DNA of 64,000 nt from Epiperipatus broadwayi (GCA_028023455.1 JAQFVV010012400.1:14517748-14581747); one strand, 5' to 3'; numbered from the stretch's first letter, positions 47,285 through 61,919 are shown. Numbers and translations are program-made. Notes: generated by a model from the sequence alone, not told the origin.

Positions 47285-49262
47285 AAATTTGGTATATACA
47301 TTTTGCTAATAGTAAATATGATGAAAACTAATAAAAATAAAATGCATACAATATATCTAATTGATATTAAAATTATTATATTTTGATGGAATGCAATATT
47401 TTGGACTACAATATCACCTGATTATTATAATGTGAAGTAAAAAAAATATTTTTAACCAATTATATATGTATATAAAAACATGAGTAATTAAATCAATATT
47501 TTGAGAGTGATCTCACTGTGTTCAGTGCAATTCATCAAGCAGTTTTTTAAGAAGTACATCAACTAAAAAATGTATACAAACCCCAGGCAGTTACTTCATT
47601 TACTTCCAAGTCTTTTTATTTCTTAGTGAGGGTGTGATTATACTGCATCTCTTGAACTGAAATTTAAATCTTGATATCCAACATATAACAATTTATCTCA
47701 TACTATAATTGGTCAGTAAATGAGTAACTAGCTGTTCTTAGATTCCTCATTAATCTGAAGAGATGATTGTTGAGAAGTGTTTACTCCCACAGCTTCTGGT
47801 TTATCTTTATATTTCTTATTTAATAATGTTTGATTGTCACCTTCATTTTTTAAATATAAATATTTCTATAGCAAATACTATTATCACTTTTGCTGATATT
47901 AGTATGCTACAATATTTTGTTTTTGAAATTGATGTTTTATCTATAGTTATCAAAGAACTTTAGTTTTTTTTCCATTAAAACTATCTCTTAAAAATATTTG
48001 AACCAATAGTTTACTTTTATTTTTCTGCAATCTAGCATTAACTTTTTTCTAAAAATCTTAGTAATAAATCAGATTTCTAATTACTCCAATATATCAATAT
48101 CTTTTATTAATCTTTCTTGATACAACCATAATTTTTTATATCTGATTGCATCTCAAAAATTTGATTTATCATTTAGAGCAAGAATTCATTGTCTCCAACA
48201 GTTTTTTACTTGTAAAAAGTCTAATTAATTTCTCCATAAATTCTGATAGTGTAATCCTAGCCCCCCCCCCCTTTTTTTTTACTCACAAATCTACTCCCAA
48301 AATTGAAAAGTTAAACAGATCAATGATTCATACCTATTTTGTTCAAATCATCTTTTAAAAATTCCATAAAAGTGTTACATTTTATAGATTTTTGCAAAAT
48401 GGTATCTTATAAATTCCTTGATTTGAAATTATTAGTGGTTTTTTTTATGTCGGTTTCTGAATTTTCTAAAAAAAAAGCACTTCTTCAAATTACTATGACT
48501 TTTGTTGCAGTTGACCTAGCCTCTCCTAATTAAAACCTGTATATTTTCAACTCTGGGTGAAAAGATAGTTTATTTGTTATAGTAGGTATTTGGTCATATT
48601 TCAATTTAAGAATAATTGTTTAAGTAGTTTCTATGTCATTGTGAAACAATGCCAGTGTTACTTAAAATTTCTTAATGAAAATTCAGTATATCCTACAACC
48701 ACTAGAAATATATAGGTTATGGCTCTACAGTGAAAATAGAATCTATGCCTGATGAAATCTTGACTGAGATTAAATAACAAATTGAATTGTAATCACATTG
48801 AAATGGGAGATACAACATTAAATCTAGTTTTATGCCTGAAAATGTATTATAATAAAATGAGAATCAAACGGATTATGATTTAACTTAACAAGAAAAAATG
48901 GTAAAATGTGGAATGACTGAAATGAGTAATTAAGGTAACATATAGCATTAATCCAGAATCTATAATATTGTTGCAAATAATTCCTTTATATCATTTGATA
49001 TTTGGGTTTATAGTATTCATTGTATTTTAGAAATCACTTGACTTTTAATAAATTCTTTTGCTTTTTTTGCAAGTAAGATTAAATTTCAATATTTAAAAAA
49101 AAAATCAGAATTTTAAAATAAAAACACAAATAGCCACGGAGAATGAAAATATAATTTTGAATATATATATATTTTGAATAATAAGACAATTTTCATATTT
49201 TATGTGTCTGCTTAATATCATGTTCAATAATTTTAGCAATTTAGATAAACAATGTATATCTA
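47285..49262. other. A+T-rich non-coding stretch with a poly-C/poly-T run
   Basis: A run of 10-11 C followed by 9-10 T lies at about 48260-48280. Short open frames have no motifs. Confidence 0.4.
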
Positions 49263-49834
49263 TTATTATAAAGTGCTGAAAATTTTGAAATTATTAAAGG
49301 CAGAAGTCAACCTCCGATAATGAACTATGGCTATGAATATGAAGTAAACATATTCTGAAAGTGCTAAGCTAAACATTGTTATTTGTGAAAATTTTTATTA
49401 ACTTCACCTATATACGTTTAAAGCATGTTATAAGTATTTCTTAAATATTATAAATCTCCATGCACTTGCCTGCAAGAGTTTAAAAAACTTAAGTGAATCA
49501 CTTAAGTTTAGAGCATATTTATATATACACCAACTCATTGACCATGCTTAAATTAGGGATTGAGTCTATTGTGTGCCTGAGGTTATAATCAAATATTAAA
49601 TTGTATAAATTTTGTTAATTTAATATTTGATTATAACATCAGGCACATTTAAGCATGGTCAATGAGAGTTGGTGTATATATAAATACACTCTAAACTTTT
49701 GTGATTCAATTAAGTTTTTTAAATTCTTACTGGCCGGTAAGTGTGCGAATATTTATAATATTTAAGAAATAGCATATTATCGGAGGTTGACTTCCACTTT
49801 AATAATTTCAAAATTTTCAGTGCTTTATAATAAC
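49263..49834. repeat. Large imperfect palindrome centred near 49610
   Basis: Left arm (49263-49600) and right arm (49612-49834) are inverted copies starting TTATTATAAAG.(A/G)CTGAAAATTTTGAAATTATTAAAG and reading on through CCGATAAT to the centre. The left arm carries an extra stretch of about 105 bases near 49325-49430. Inside are a perfect CTTAAGTGAATCACTTAAG palindrome at about 49487-49505 and the word ACCAACTC.TTGACCATGCTTAA near the centre. The outer arms belong to the same family as 13961-14129. No coding capacity. Confidence 0.8.
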
Positions 49835-49917
49835 AAATTTACATTTATAAGTCATATAAATCTAATCGTAAGTGGTTAAAAATAAGACACTTTCTCTTGC
49901 GATAGGTTAACTAAATT

Positions 49918-50130
49918 TGTACAATTTAATATTTAATTATAACATCAGGCACACAATAGACTCAAGCCCTGATTTAAGCATGATCAGTGAGAGTTGGTGT
50001 ATATACAAATATGCTCTAAACTTAAGTGATTCACTTAAGTTTTTTTAAAGTCTTACTGGCAGGTGAGTGCGCAATGTCTAGATATTTAAGAAATAGCACA
50101 TTATTGGAGATTGACTTCTTTTATTAAAGT
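49918..50130 (+). repeat. Truncated third copy of the palindrome arm
   Basis: It repeats the right arm of 49263-49834 from ATTTAATATTTAATTATAACAT through the perfect CTTAAGTGATTCACTTAAG (one base different) to GAAATAGCACATTATTGGAG. It is a direct repeat of 49612-49800, so the locus has an inverted pair plus a tandem half-unit. Confidence 0.75.
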
Positions 50131-50149
50131 AATTAAGTGGTTTATTGCT

Positions 50150-50260
50150 TTATATTTCATAAAATATCTCCTTTACCTAAGTGATAGAGCAGAGATGCGA
50201 TTCATAGATTTTGCGTTCCAGAATCTGCTACTCTATCACTGCACTAATCATTGTATCTGT
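50150..50260 (-). mobile_element. tRNA-like SINE head, second family
   Basis: The minus strand reads TTAGTGCAGTGATAGAGTAG (A-box region), GATTCTGGAACGCAAAATC, then CGCATCTCTGCTCTATCAC. This is the best-preserved member of the family at 23.6, 26.2 and 35.7 kb. Confidence 0.6.
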
Positions 50261-51658
50261 ATATATATATCTTTCAGTTAAAAAAATTTTCATTGGCCAT
50301 TAAATAATCCCGAGTTCTGCTCTAATAAGTGTATATAATTTTTCCAAGTGAGCTCAATATTATTTTCAGTGCTCTTAATTTCTTAAATATAAAAGCAAGA
50401 TAGAACTGCTTTCTTATTTTATGAGAGATAATAAAAACAACAACAACAGATCTTATTCCATATTTTTTAAAAATTATATAATTAAATTTCTTCATGAATG
50501 TGATTATCTTTACCATCAGTAATTTAATATTATTTACAAGAATTCTTTCATTTATGTACCAGTTCTCTGTATGTTATTTACACAATTAATATTAATGCTA
50601 ATGGAAAGTTTATAAAGGATGCAAATAAGGAAAAAACAGACAGACAAACAAATAACTTTGTTAGAAGTTTATTTATTATTTCCAAAACTGATTAAAATTT
50701 CATTAATAAATTACTAAAAAAAAAATTGCAATAGAATTTAAAAATCATAAGTAACAAAGATGTTAATAGAACAAGAAAACTGGTAGAATCATTTGAAAGT
50801 ACAGCAACACAATGTTTGACAAATCAAAAAAAAAAAAAAAAAGTGAAACATTTTCACCGGTCTTATTCTTTACAGCAAAAAAATGCAGAAAATTTACTAT
50901 AAAAAAAAAAATTAGAAATATCAACTTTTATGACTTTATTATATAAAAATATACACACTTGCATAAATATATTAATATGTATAAATAATTTGTCAGAATA
51001 CTACAAGTACTGTATTAAGGTTTAATTAAATGTTAAGTCTGTATATTTGAAATGAGTTATTGTGATTATAAATTGCACTTCAGTTTTACCATCATTTTAT
51101 AAAGCAAATGTTTTTAATGGCAAATGAATTGTTCAGCTATTTTTTTTCAAAATCCATCACCGAGTTCAAGATCAGGCTTTAATAGTAAAGATTTTTTTTA
51201 TACCAAGATCACGTTTTTAAATGTGTATCTGACCGAAAATAAAATATTTGTCAATGAAAAGGGTAGGCCATTGTGTATAGTAATCATCATGCTTTTTTTT
51301 TTTAGAAATATAATATTCATTTTCCAAATAACTTCATTAATAATGAATAAAATAATTATTTTAGCATTATATTTTGGTTTTTAAATTTTTACCATCATGA
51401 CTATATAAAACAATAACACACACACACTTATATTTATCAAAGATTAACACTTGTCCAAAACTCCAGAAGACATTTAGAATTAACAAAACTGCTTTTCAGT
51501 AGGATAGCTTGAGTTTTTGCCTGGTGTTACGGCTGCGATATGGTGTCACATTCAAGATGAGGAGTGTGATGATAATTTATTTTTTTTAAAAAAAAATTAG
51601 AATACACATATATATGTAATGAATAAAGTTTATGAACGCTTTATTTCCGTGAATGTAA
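50261..51658. other. A+T-rich non-coding stretch
   Basis: An 86-codon open frame at 51124-51384 has a slightly mixed first half (to about 51270) but no recognised motif. A CA-type run lies at 51416-51430. Confidence 0.4.
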
Positions 51659-51830
51659 TATATATACAAATACAAAAACTATATTAAGAGCAAAGCTTTA
51701 TTAATAAAAATACTGTAGTGCTTCTATTACAAGCATTGCTACATCCATGACAATTATCTGTCAAAAGCATGCTAAATACTATAGTATTTTTAGTTTGCTC
51801 TTAATACAGTTTTTGTATTTATATATATCT
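51659..51830. repeat. Hairpin element, arms about 55-60 bases
   Basis: ATACAAAAACTATATTAAGAGC (about 51670-51691) pairs with GCTCTTAATACAGTTTTTGTAT (about 51798-51819). Internal words AAAATACTGTAGTGCTT and AAATACTATAGTATTTTTAG extend the stem. It looks like a small MITE. TATATA flanks both sides so a target duplication cannot be told. Confidence 0.7.
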
Positions 51831-54800
51831 ATGTAATAAGTATATAAAGAGAAATACAATACATTTTACAATCACAAGACAAAAGAATATAAAATAATAA
51901 AAAGAGACTTATTGTTTGGTCCAATATTTTAAGTAGCATTCACATAATCAGCCAATTTAAAGTATGTTTGTCTCTTGAAAAATTTACATTGAAAAATAAA
52001 AATCTTTTATTAAATAAATATTAATATTCAGGTCTACCATTTTGATTTCTAATCTCTGAAGGAGACAGATTTCCAAAAGATGTACTTGTCTCTTTGACAC
52101 TGCATTACAGCAAAGAGATTCTTTCCATATCCATTTTTAATGTCATTCATTAACAGCATCAATTTGCTTCTATGGTTTAAGAGTTTTCCTTAGAGTTATT
52201 ATGAATTGATACAGAATTCTATTTGGATATTATGGAATAATTATTAAGATTATTTTAGCATAGGAATTTCATCTCCAACCCCCCTCCCCCATCTCTGTTT
52301 ATGGACTACTATAACTTACCAAATTTTATTAACATAATAGAAATACAAAAACAATACAGCAGTTAATTCCAATATTTCATCAATTTATTTAATCCTTTTT
52401 AAATGTTTTCATACTATTTACTATTTTTCTGCTGATGTATTGACTTAAGTTCTGTACCATTATGATAAAAAACTTATTGAGGTTTATATGTGCACAATAT
52501 TAATAAACAAAGCACAGATTGATTTTTTTTTTTTTGGAAGGGGATACACACAAATTTATTACATAATTTTATCTACGGAATTTGAAGATATTTTGCATGT
52601 TTTTAATTCATTATTAGCTTCAATTTAGTCTTTTACATTTGTTTTTAATTATTATTATACTGTATTTATAATGCTTGCAATGCCTATGGTGATATGTTTG
52701 TTCCAATCCTATTTAGAATATTATATTAGGTATATATCTATAATAATATTGTGGATAAATAATTTTTATATTGAATATTTGACCATTGTATATAATAGAT
52801 AGAGTGATCTTCAGATATTTTTTTTATTTCTAAAGAGTTTCTGATAATAGACATTTATATTTATTAATTATCATTGTATTGATTGCTTTTCACTGTACAA
52901 TATTTCAGTACTTAATATTCAAAATAAAAATATTGTCTGCGATATTTATTAAATGTCAGTGTTGACGGGATAGGAAAATATAAAAGGCAGAGATCTTGTC
53001 TGGATATTAAAAAACCTATTGAGCTTCAAGAATTATCCCCAGGAATCTAATATATCTACCACTTCAATTGGGTGATATTATTCAAATTGGTATATTATTT
53101 GAAAAAAATCTAATGTTGAAACCAATATTGAGATTGAATTCTGAATAATTTTTTATATAGAGAAAGTAAAAGTTAAACAATTGTAAGTGTACAGAAAAAT
53201 ATCCATCATTTGAGATAGTGATGACCCATATGTTAGATAAATCTTACTAATGATTTATATTTGTTGTTATAATTAAATGAAATCATGCTACCTGAGCTAT
53301 ATATGCTGATATATATTTTATCTAATTTAATAGAATAATTTATTAAATTTTGGTATACAATTGTGAAGTTTGATTTGTATAATTTTTATTATTTGCCCAT
53401 ACATAAACGTTTGGGTAAGAAAAGATAGATGGATTCATTTTATCTTTTCAAAAAGACTTTATCTTGTGTTTGGAATTGAGAGTATTCATTTATAATTTAA
53501 ATCTTCAAAGCACATGTACATTAGCTTAATAGTTGATTATTATTACTGTTTATAAAACATAGTGCTATATAAAATATTTCATTATATAATAATTCAAACA
53601 AAATCCGTACTATATTCTGTTGTTTTTTAACTACCCAAAATTATGCATAAAGAAGACATTTTTAATCAGATATTTTTATTTGTTATATGAAGTCCATTAC
53701 AATATATTACATAAAATGACATTCAACAGACACAGAAGCCATGGTAAGCAGAGAATACTAATGCAATGAAAAACGTTTTTATATCATTAATGTATATTAC
53801 TTCCAGAGAAAGTATGGCCAATCAAACTTGATCTAATACATTCATTCTATCTGTATTAGTACTTCATTATAGAACAATTACCTCATTCTGTTAGCCAGGA
53901 TTATGCATACCAAGTAACAGGAATCAGATTAGATCAATAATTTTACAGAGGAATAAAGTAAAATTAGTATGATGATCTTTCATAGCTTTACAAGTGTTCT
54001 TTGTTAACATTATTGTATAGTTCTTTATTAATATTATATATAAGAATGAAATTATTAAAAAGCATTTGATTCTCAAGTAAAATTTTCAGCTATAATACTG
54101 TAGATTTAAATGCAATCTTATGTGAAAAAAAAAAATTCTTACAAATGCTGATAAATTGTGGGAATATGAATTCTGCAATGTTTTCTGCAAATTAAGACTC
54201 CTATATAAAATATAACTTCACTCCTAGTCTTTTACTACCAACTTTCAAAAGTTTCTAACTTTAAATCTAATTTATGGACCATATTAAGAAATATCTAGTG
54301 CCTATCTCATTAATGATGTTTTTTTTTTTTACTAAAAATTGCAGTATATTTTCATCTGCTTTTAATAAATTTTCTCTATGGAGCTCAGATAAATAAGCTA
54401 GACAGTAGAGATAGTCCTTAAGATTAAAAATTTCAGCACTGCAAGCACAGAACATAATGTATTCACAGAATTTGTATTAGAAGTATAAGTTTCAAAGATA
54501 ACAAAATATAATTTATAATGAACATCTCAATCACAACAACTTGCATATCCACTGCATGTTCTTAAACTCATCAATGCTCTGAAGAAAACCATTAAAAAAA
54601 ATTCAATATCCTCAATCTTACATTATTTTTTAATATGTCAAAAAATATAATAGTTTTAAAAATAAAATGATTCTAATAGCAAAATTTAAATACTTTTATG
54701 CCTAGATGAATAACAACAAAAATATGTAACACCATAGTAAATTAGAAATGCTACCTAAATATGACTATAGTTAAGATTTTACTTCATTAACGCTTACATA

Positions 54801-55099
54801 AATTAATATATATGTGCTCATCTTTATAATTTGTTCCTATTGGTCTGATAACAATCTAAGTAGCAAATTGATATCAACTGATGAGAACAGGGGAAAAAAA
54901 GTGTACATATATATTTATTTTTATAAGTACAGTATATGTATGGATAACAGCTGGACATATGCATATCCTACATTTTTTTTCTGAGGAATTATATTAACGA
55001 CAATAATAAATTTATATATATATTTTATTTGAATAAAATTTATTTTAAAATATTTATTTATTTGAATACCAACTTAAAAATTGAAACTAATAAATATAG
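51831..55099. other. A+T-rich non-coding stretch
   Basis: Homopolymers and TA runs only. The 62-codon minus frame at 54267-54455 has no motif. A GCCTCC-rich patch (CCAACCCCCCTCCCCC) lies near 52275-52290. Confidence 0.4.
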
Positions 55100-56000
55100 A
55101 CGGGTCGAGAATATCCCCCCCCCCCCCAAAATCTTGTAGTACAAGTTATAATTGTAGTTAAAATGAACCGGTATGTTATGTGGAAGAGACATTACCTTTT
55201 TGATATTTTGTGTGCTAGTAAAACCTATATATAATACACTTTACTTGCCACACGCGTTCTTTCGAGTTAGCGAGATAATTTAACTATTAAATTAATTACA
55301 TTCTGATATTCTGAATAGAAAGAACGCTTATAGCAGTAAGGATGTGCGTTATATGTTAAGTATAAATGTAAAAAAAAAAAAGTTTAAAAATCACATCGAA
55401 TATTAATTTTTTTAACCAATAGATAATAATACGAATAACATATGCATTATATACTTTTTTAAAATTGTTTTGACACGACGTTTTGCCAAAACTATTTCGA
55501 AATCATCAGAGTTATAATCATAAAACAGACTTAGATTTGGACCATTCTAAACTTCATGTTATCAAGTAAATCTGAAAACAACAACAACAACCTTTTATTT
55601 AAATTATCACTAATGATTATTTGAGCAAAAAAAAAATATTTTTTTTTTGTTAGTTATTCTCAAATGTTTACACGAAAAATTTATGTATTTTTTAAGGAAG
55701 TAAAACAATTCTTTGTTAAAAGCAAGTTTCAGACAAGGGAAATGAATATGAAATTTCGGAAAATGATTTGATAAAACAAAATCGAAGTCACATGTTCCAA
55801 AATCTTTTTTAATATATATTTGCTTTACTATTTTTAAATATCCAACACATTTATTTATAAGAAATGATTTTATTTCTTTACATACAGACAGATAAACAGA
55901 GCTAATAATTATAACGTTAATTCAATAATTCTTTTCGTGTAAACTTCCCCAACCCGCGCGCTTATTTTATTCTGGGAAATTTCTTCCAACTAAACTAATA
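55100..56000. other. Region with G+C-richer patches and a poly-C run
   Basis: A run of 15 C lies near 55115-55129. CG-containing patches occur at 55250-55275 (CACACGCGTTCTTTCGAG), 55475-55500 (GACACGACGTTTTGCCAAAA) and 55950-55960 (CCCGCGCGC). The 55475 patch resembles the 'CGACGTTT' ends often seen in dispersed retroelements. No family was fixed and no coding frame was found. Confidence 0.3.
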
Positions 56001-59000
56001 TAATCGATATCATTGTTGAGAATTTTAAAAAGACAGAATAAAGTCATATTAGTTGATATTTCTTTTTCTAGCTAGATTTTGAAAATTTAAAGATTAATTT
56101 TTCATTTGTCAAGCAAAAGAAAAAAGCTATCATTTTTTTTTCCCAAGTAGATTGTTTTTTTTATGAATATATTATCTAAAAATGTCAAAACTGTTTGAAA
56201 ATATTTAACTTACACTATAGAATTATTCAAACAAATCACATTAACAGATATATACAGTTAAAAAAAAAATGGAAATAATAAAAAATAGAAAATGAATTTA
56301 AAACATGAGAGAGAGAGAGAAAAAGTGACTAATTGGCAATTCTACCAACTGGTCATTCTACAACAGCTCTTCTGTAAGTTTGTGTTTTCACAAATGTCTT
56401 GCAACTGAATCTTTATAGTTCCACATATACATTTTTTATCCACAATCCTCTTCCTTATCCAAAGAAAATAAAAATTTAGCAAAAATAAATATTCGTTTAT
56501 TAAGATGCATGTGCAGTCAAAAGACATCCGAGTTAGGCAAATTATGAGCAAAACAGGTCCATATCAATTGATTATACTGAAATTACCTCATTCCCAATTT
56601 CCCTAATCGAATGTATGCCTCATAAGCAAATTTAAACACTAAGCCCACAATTCAGAAAATTATTAATGACGAAACAATACTCTCCACTTTTAAAAAGTTC
56701 GCAAGAAAATTGATTCTTTGAAAGGAGTAAAGAAGAGGATTATGAAATAGCAACTCATAATAAATTATAAAAAAAAAAAAAAATTTAAGGCACAACAGCT
56801 TTGGGTAAATTGTTGAATGACCAATGGTCAGAAACTTGAGAAAAAATCAATTTCCATATCAAATTAAAGCTTTCCAAATTCTAAGATCCTTATACCAACG
56901 ATATAACAAAATGTATAATCGTTTATAACAACTTTGCATTCTGTTAGGAATTGTAAAATTTGCATATAAATAACCTTGAATAGACTTTATTTACTCTTCA
57001 ACTTTTATTAAAAATTAAAACTTTCTTTTTTCCTTGTGTTTTTTTTTTCCATATATATACTTCTTAGATATTACATATTTTAAAAAGAACAATACACATT
57101 TTTTACAGCCATATTAGATTTACCTCTTGTTTTTTTAAAATATTTTAATGCATTACTGAACACATTATAATATCAAAATAACAATTCATTCTTGTATTTA
57201 ACTTAAGGCTCAGAACAAATTTTATTTTAAAACAAAAATATATGTATATACATATAAAATATAATTTTAACATTCTCTATTTTAATTTATTGTGTGTGTA
57301 TTTATTATAAATGAATATATACAAGATAAGTTGGAGAAGAAAATGCTATGCATCTTGACAATGTGAAAAATTCATAATATAGCTCTGAAATTGAAATGCT
57401 AAAATAAATTACATTAAAAGTAAGCAAATCACGGTCGATGATGATCAAGTGCCATCTTCTGATTGTAGTACTGATGGCTACACTACTTGCCTTTGGGCAG
57501 AAATTTAATATACATTCAATTAATTCAGACATTTTTTGGACTTCTAAAAACAATGAAAAAACAAAAACAAAACAGCAACACATTTAATCATATTTGGTTG
57601 TAAGGTGCTACTAATTGTCAATTCTTTAATTCAGTTTATTCCTAAGCTGTGACATTTAAAGCTCTGTCATTAATTTTAATGAGCTACGATCTTTAGCCAT
57701 ATTATAAAATAGCGAAGTCCCTTACATCATTAAAAACCAAAGAGTCATTAAATGCTATAAGGGGCTTTAAATAAACAAATTTTAAGAAATCAAAACAGAT
57801 TAAAGCATAATAGTTTCCATGCTCCTAATTTAGAATTTATTTTTTTAAATTAATATAAATCATTTTTGCGGTAAAATACAATTTTTTTTTTTGTCTATAT
57901 ACTTATTTACTAAAATTTAAAAACAAAAATAAAATTCATTTTTAACATATACACACACATTAAAACTATTCAAAAAAGACGAAACTACAGCATATATATT
58001 TCTGGTCTCTCACATTACCTAAATATCACTTATTTATTTAGTGCCACAACAAAATTTAACTACTTTTTTCATTTTTTACTTAAATTTTAGATATAATTAT
58101 TAAGTTGTTTTTTTTTTTAAAAAAAAAAGGAAATGAACTTCATACTTAATGTGTGTCTGTATATAATTTATGTGAAAAATCGATCATAGAACATAATTAA
58201 ATTTATTTTATATGTGTGCGAAAATACATTAAAATATCATGAGAACTTATGTATAATATTAATTTCTATTCTAAGCTTCTGTTAACTCAGACTTATTCAT
58301 GATAGTCATGTTACATTAATGATGTCTGTATACATAAAGCATATATTAAACAAAGATAGAATTATACTAAATTAACTAAGTCTTTGAATAATAAAAGGTA
58401 GCACCATTACCAACAGCAGTAATAACAACATTAAAAAAACAATATATATATACACCCACTTAAAAAGTATAAAACAGTTGTTGCATCTGAGCAATGATTT
58501 TCTAAACTGAGTTACAATTTTAGTGATCTGAGGAGGAGAAGAAAAAGTACATGTATATAGCATTAACAAAAGACTACAGAATTAAGTAGATGTTAGTATG
58601 AGCTTTAATCATAATATTCTATTTGATTTATTCAGGGGGTTAATATTTATACTTACATATTAATGACAAATCCTGATTTGAAGTAATGGGCAAAATTATT
58701 TGATTACAAATGGTGTATGAAATAAAAATATTTTTTAATTCCATAATATTTTATTTTGTATTAAATATTTTCATCAGATTTTTCTTTTTTAAAATATTAG
58801 ATACATCATGTAATTTTCTAGCATATGTACTGCGATTCTGATATTAAATTAAATGCATATTCACTCTATTCCCCTAACAGAAAATTTTTGTCATGAAAGA
58901 TGTTTTTATATCAAAACAAAGTAGTTTTTTGATAAAATTATATGTACCATTAAAATATTTGTCATACAAACGGAAAAATGAACAAATTATTTTCCACCCC

Positions 59001-61674
59001 ACTCCTCTCTCTATATACATACACATAAATTCCTATATGTTAAAATTTAAATTATCTTATACTTCAAAAATACAATTGTAAGCATTGGAAAAAATATGTA
59101 AATAACTCATAATATGCTATTTTCTTCAATTATGTCAAGTCATACCGTTCTCACATGTCAAATACCTCTGTTCATGTATTACTTTTATGTATATTACATA
59201 AATTCACTTTACAAATGCTATATTTTAAGCAAGTATTCTGTGATTGCATCAACTTTTCAATAAATATATAAATAATTACTATTCATTTTTTAATAGGTTA
59301 GAACTTGTATTTCTTTTAATCTTAGTTACAGACTTTTTCTATTAAAAAAATCAAATATATCTTTTACTATTTATATTCACACAATACGTTCTTTTTTAGT
59401 AGTGTTTAGCATCTTTTAAATATGTAAAACTATTAAAAAGTCCACATATATAAAAGATTAAAAACAAAATTCTAACCTAATAAAAAGTGATTCATAATAA
59501 GTTATAGAGATTACTTAAATTATGTAATTATAAAGTGAATAAATAGTTACAATAATATATAATATTTGGAAATTTATGAGAAGATTTGATTTAACTTAAA
59601 GAGATTTGATTCAATTGAAATACATATTAAGAATCATTTACAATTTTTTTTCCAGTGTCTACAATCATATGCTTAAAGTAGGGTTTTAGTTCAGATTTAA
59701 AAATATCTTGCTCTTGTGGAAGAAGTTGAACAATAAAAAAAAAAGGATTATGTGAATATAAATAGTAATATTTGATTTTTAATAAAAAAATTATCAATCA
59801 TTTATGTATTTATTAAAAACTTGTAGTGAAAGATTGTTTGCTTGAAATCTAAGACTTATATAAATCCGTATATAACCTCATCTCACAATTTAACAAAAGA
59901 AATAAATTTTGCTGTTCTAAGTAAATTACTAATGATAATTAATATATATATATCTTAATCATATTATGGATTACCTCTTATTTTCTTTATTTCAATTTAT
60001 GATCATGATCATGTGATAAATTCTAATTAATGGAAACTTTTCTCGTCTTCAATATTTGCTTATTTATAAAAATAATCTATTTCAATTTGAAAAGCTTAGG
60101 GTTTCATATGTAATATTAATGGTGTTTTAGAATTAAGTGTAAAATAGATATTTACTAGATATTGTATGTAAAAATTTATATATAAATAATAAATGCATAC
60201 AAATTATAAAGATATGTGCCACATGTTTATAGTTTGTGAAAATAGAAGTAACTTCTAAATTTTATCACAATTTCTTTTAAAAGGATACACTTCACACAAG
60301 TTTATTAATTTGGAATATATCAAAACAATTTTAATACTATATAAAACGTAAGTAATATGCCATATCAATGATTTATTTTTTGAAATATGATTCTAAATAT
60401 TTGTGGGTGAATGATTTTCACTATTTAGTGACTTTAGTTAATAACTTTAATAATATAGTTTCAAAAAATATTTATTCCTGAAAAAAAAAAAAAATTCTGG
60501 AAAGTAACACATAAATATTTGTGGGTGAACTGGGTGACTTAAAAAACTTTAGTTAAAACATTAAAAAAAAAAATATATTTAAAGGCTAACCATCATTATT
60601 GGTAAATAAGTACAATCATTTTATGATGCCAGAAAAAAAAAGTTAAATGCAAGTTTTGCAATGATCATACGAATGAATCCATGAACCATGAATATGCTCT
60701 TACCAAATATTATATGCTGTTACTAAATTTTATATATTTGGCATCATATGAAACTATCTTTTAGCTTTTGCACAAATTTTATTTTAGAAAGATTTCAATA
60801 TTTTGACTGTTTGTGTGCTAATGGATTATCCTTTAAAATATATTACTATTGTGAACAGTCTTTAAAGTAATTTACTGTTTACCCTACATCTTTGGATCTA
60901 AAAATACCGTTGTCACATCATTAGATGTTAATTAGGATTCAACTCAAGTATTCCATTAAATCTACTAATATATACATCAGAAGCTCCTTATATTATGTCT
61001 TAATGATTCAATGTTTTTTCATTTGTATTAATAATTTATTATTAACTCATATATATTATTCAAATTTGTTTTTAATATTTAATTTTTCTGAAGATTTTAA
61101 TCAAAGTCATCATTAACAGCTATTTAATTTACATTAACTTGCTCTATGTGTGGTTCTGTTGGGATGTTCATATTTTTGAATTTTTAACAATGAAAAAAAA
61201 AATTTCCCCTTTAAAACTCAAACTCAAATGCTTCTGCTTCTCATGAAAAATTGTTAGCAACTGAGCCAATATAAATATTATATTTAGAGAGTAAAATTTT
61301 GTTAATATTTTCATTTACTTCATAATTAATTAAAAATAAATATTTTTTATTAAAATCTGAATTATTTTTCTGAAATAATTAATATTTCATAAATAATTTG
61401 TGAAAAAAATAATAAAGAAAATTAATTAAAAAGCCAATGCATAAATATTTTTATATAGTAGACAATCACGATATTTAAATTTAGAATTCATTTGTTACAG
61501 AGTGTATTTTTAATTTTCATGCCTTATTATTAAATTATAATTTTTATCAGATTTTTTTGTAGTTTTAATCATTTTTAAAAATAATATATAAGTGTAACCA
61601 AAAAGTAAAAAAATAATGCTTTTATGTAAATAACTGACTAAAAGGTACAAAATAATCAACAAAGTAATCCACCT
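56001..61674. other. A+T-rich non-coding stretch
   Basis: No gene recognised. A GA run (GAGAGAGAGAGA) lies at about 56309-56320. A less A+T-rich patch at 57425-57510 sits under a 92-codon minus frame without known motif. TATTTGTGGGTGA recurs at about 60399 and 60515. Confidence 0.4.
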
Positions 61675-61838
61675 GTTGGTTAATTTGCCATTCTTGGAAA
61701 ATAACAGAGATGTTATGAATCTAGATTTGTTATAAAACAATTGAAACTTGCAGGAAATGACAATGCTCCTGAAATTTCCAATTGTTTTGTAACAAATCTA
61801 GATTCTTAAGATCTTCCAAGAATGGCAAATTAACAAAT
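61675..61838. repeat. Hairpin element, arms about 70-75 bases
   Basis: TTAATTTGCCATTCTTGGAA (about 61680-61699) pairs with TTCCAAGAATGGCAAATTAA (about 61814-61833). The stem continues as GAATCTAGATTTGTTA.AAAACAATTG against CAATTGTTTTGTAACAAATC. About 12-15 unpaired bases interrupt the left arm near 61700-61715. The loop is about 20-25 bases. Probably a MITE-type repeat. Confidence 0.75.
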
Positions 61839-61919
61839 AGGAAGATTACATTGTTATTTTAAAAAAGTTTATATATATATTTTATTTTAAAAATCATTAA
61901 ATATTTAATGTTTAGAAAA

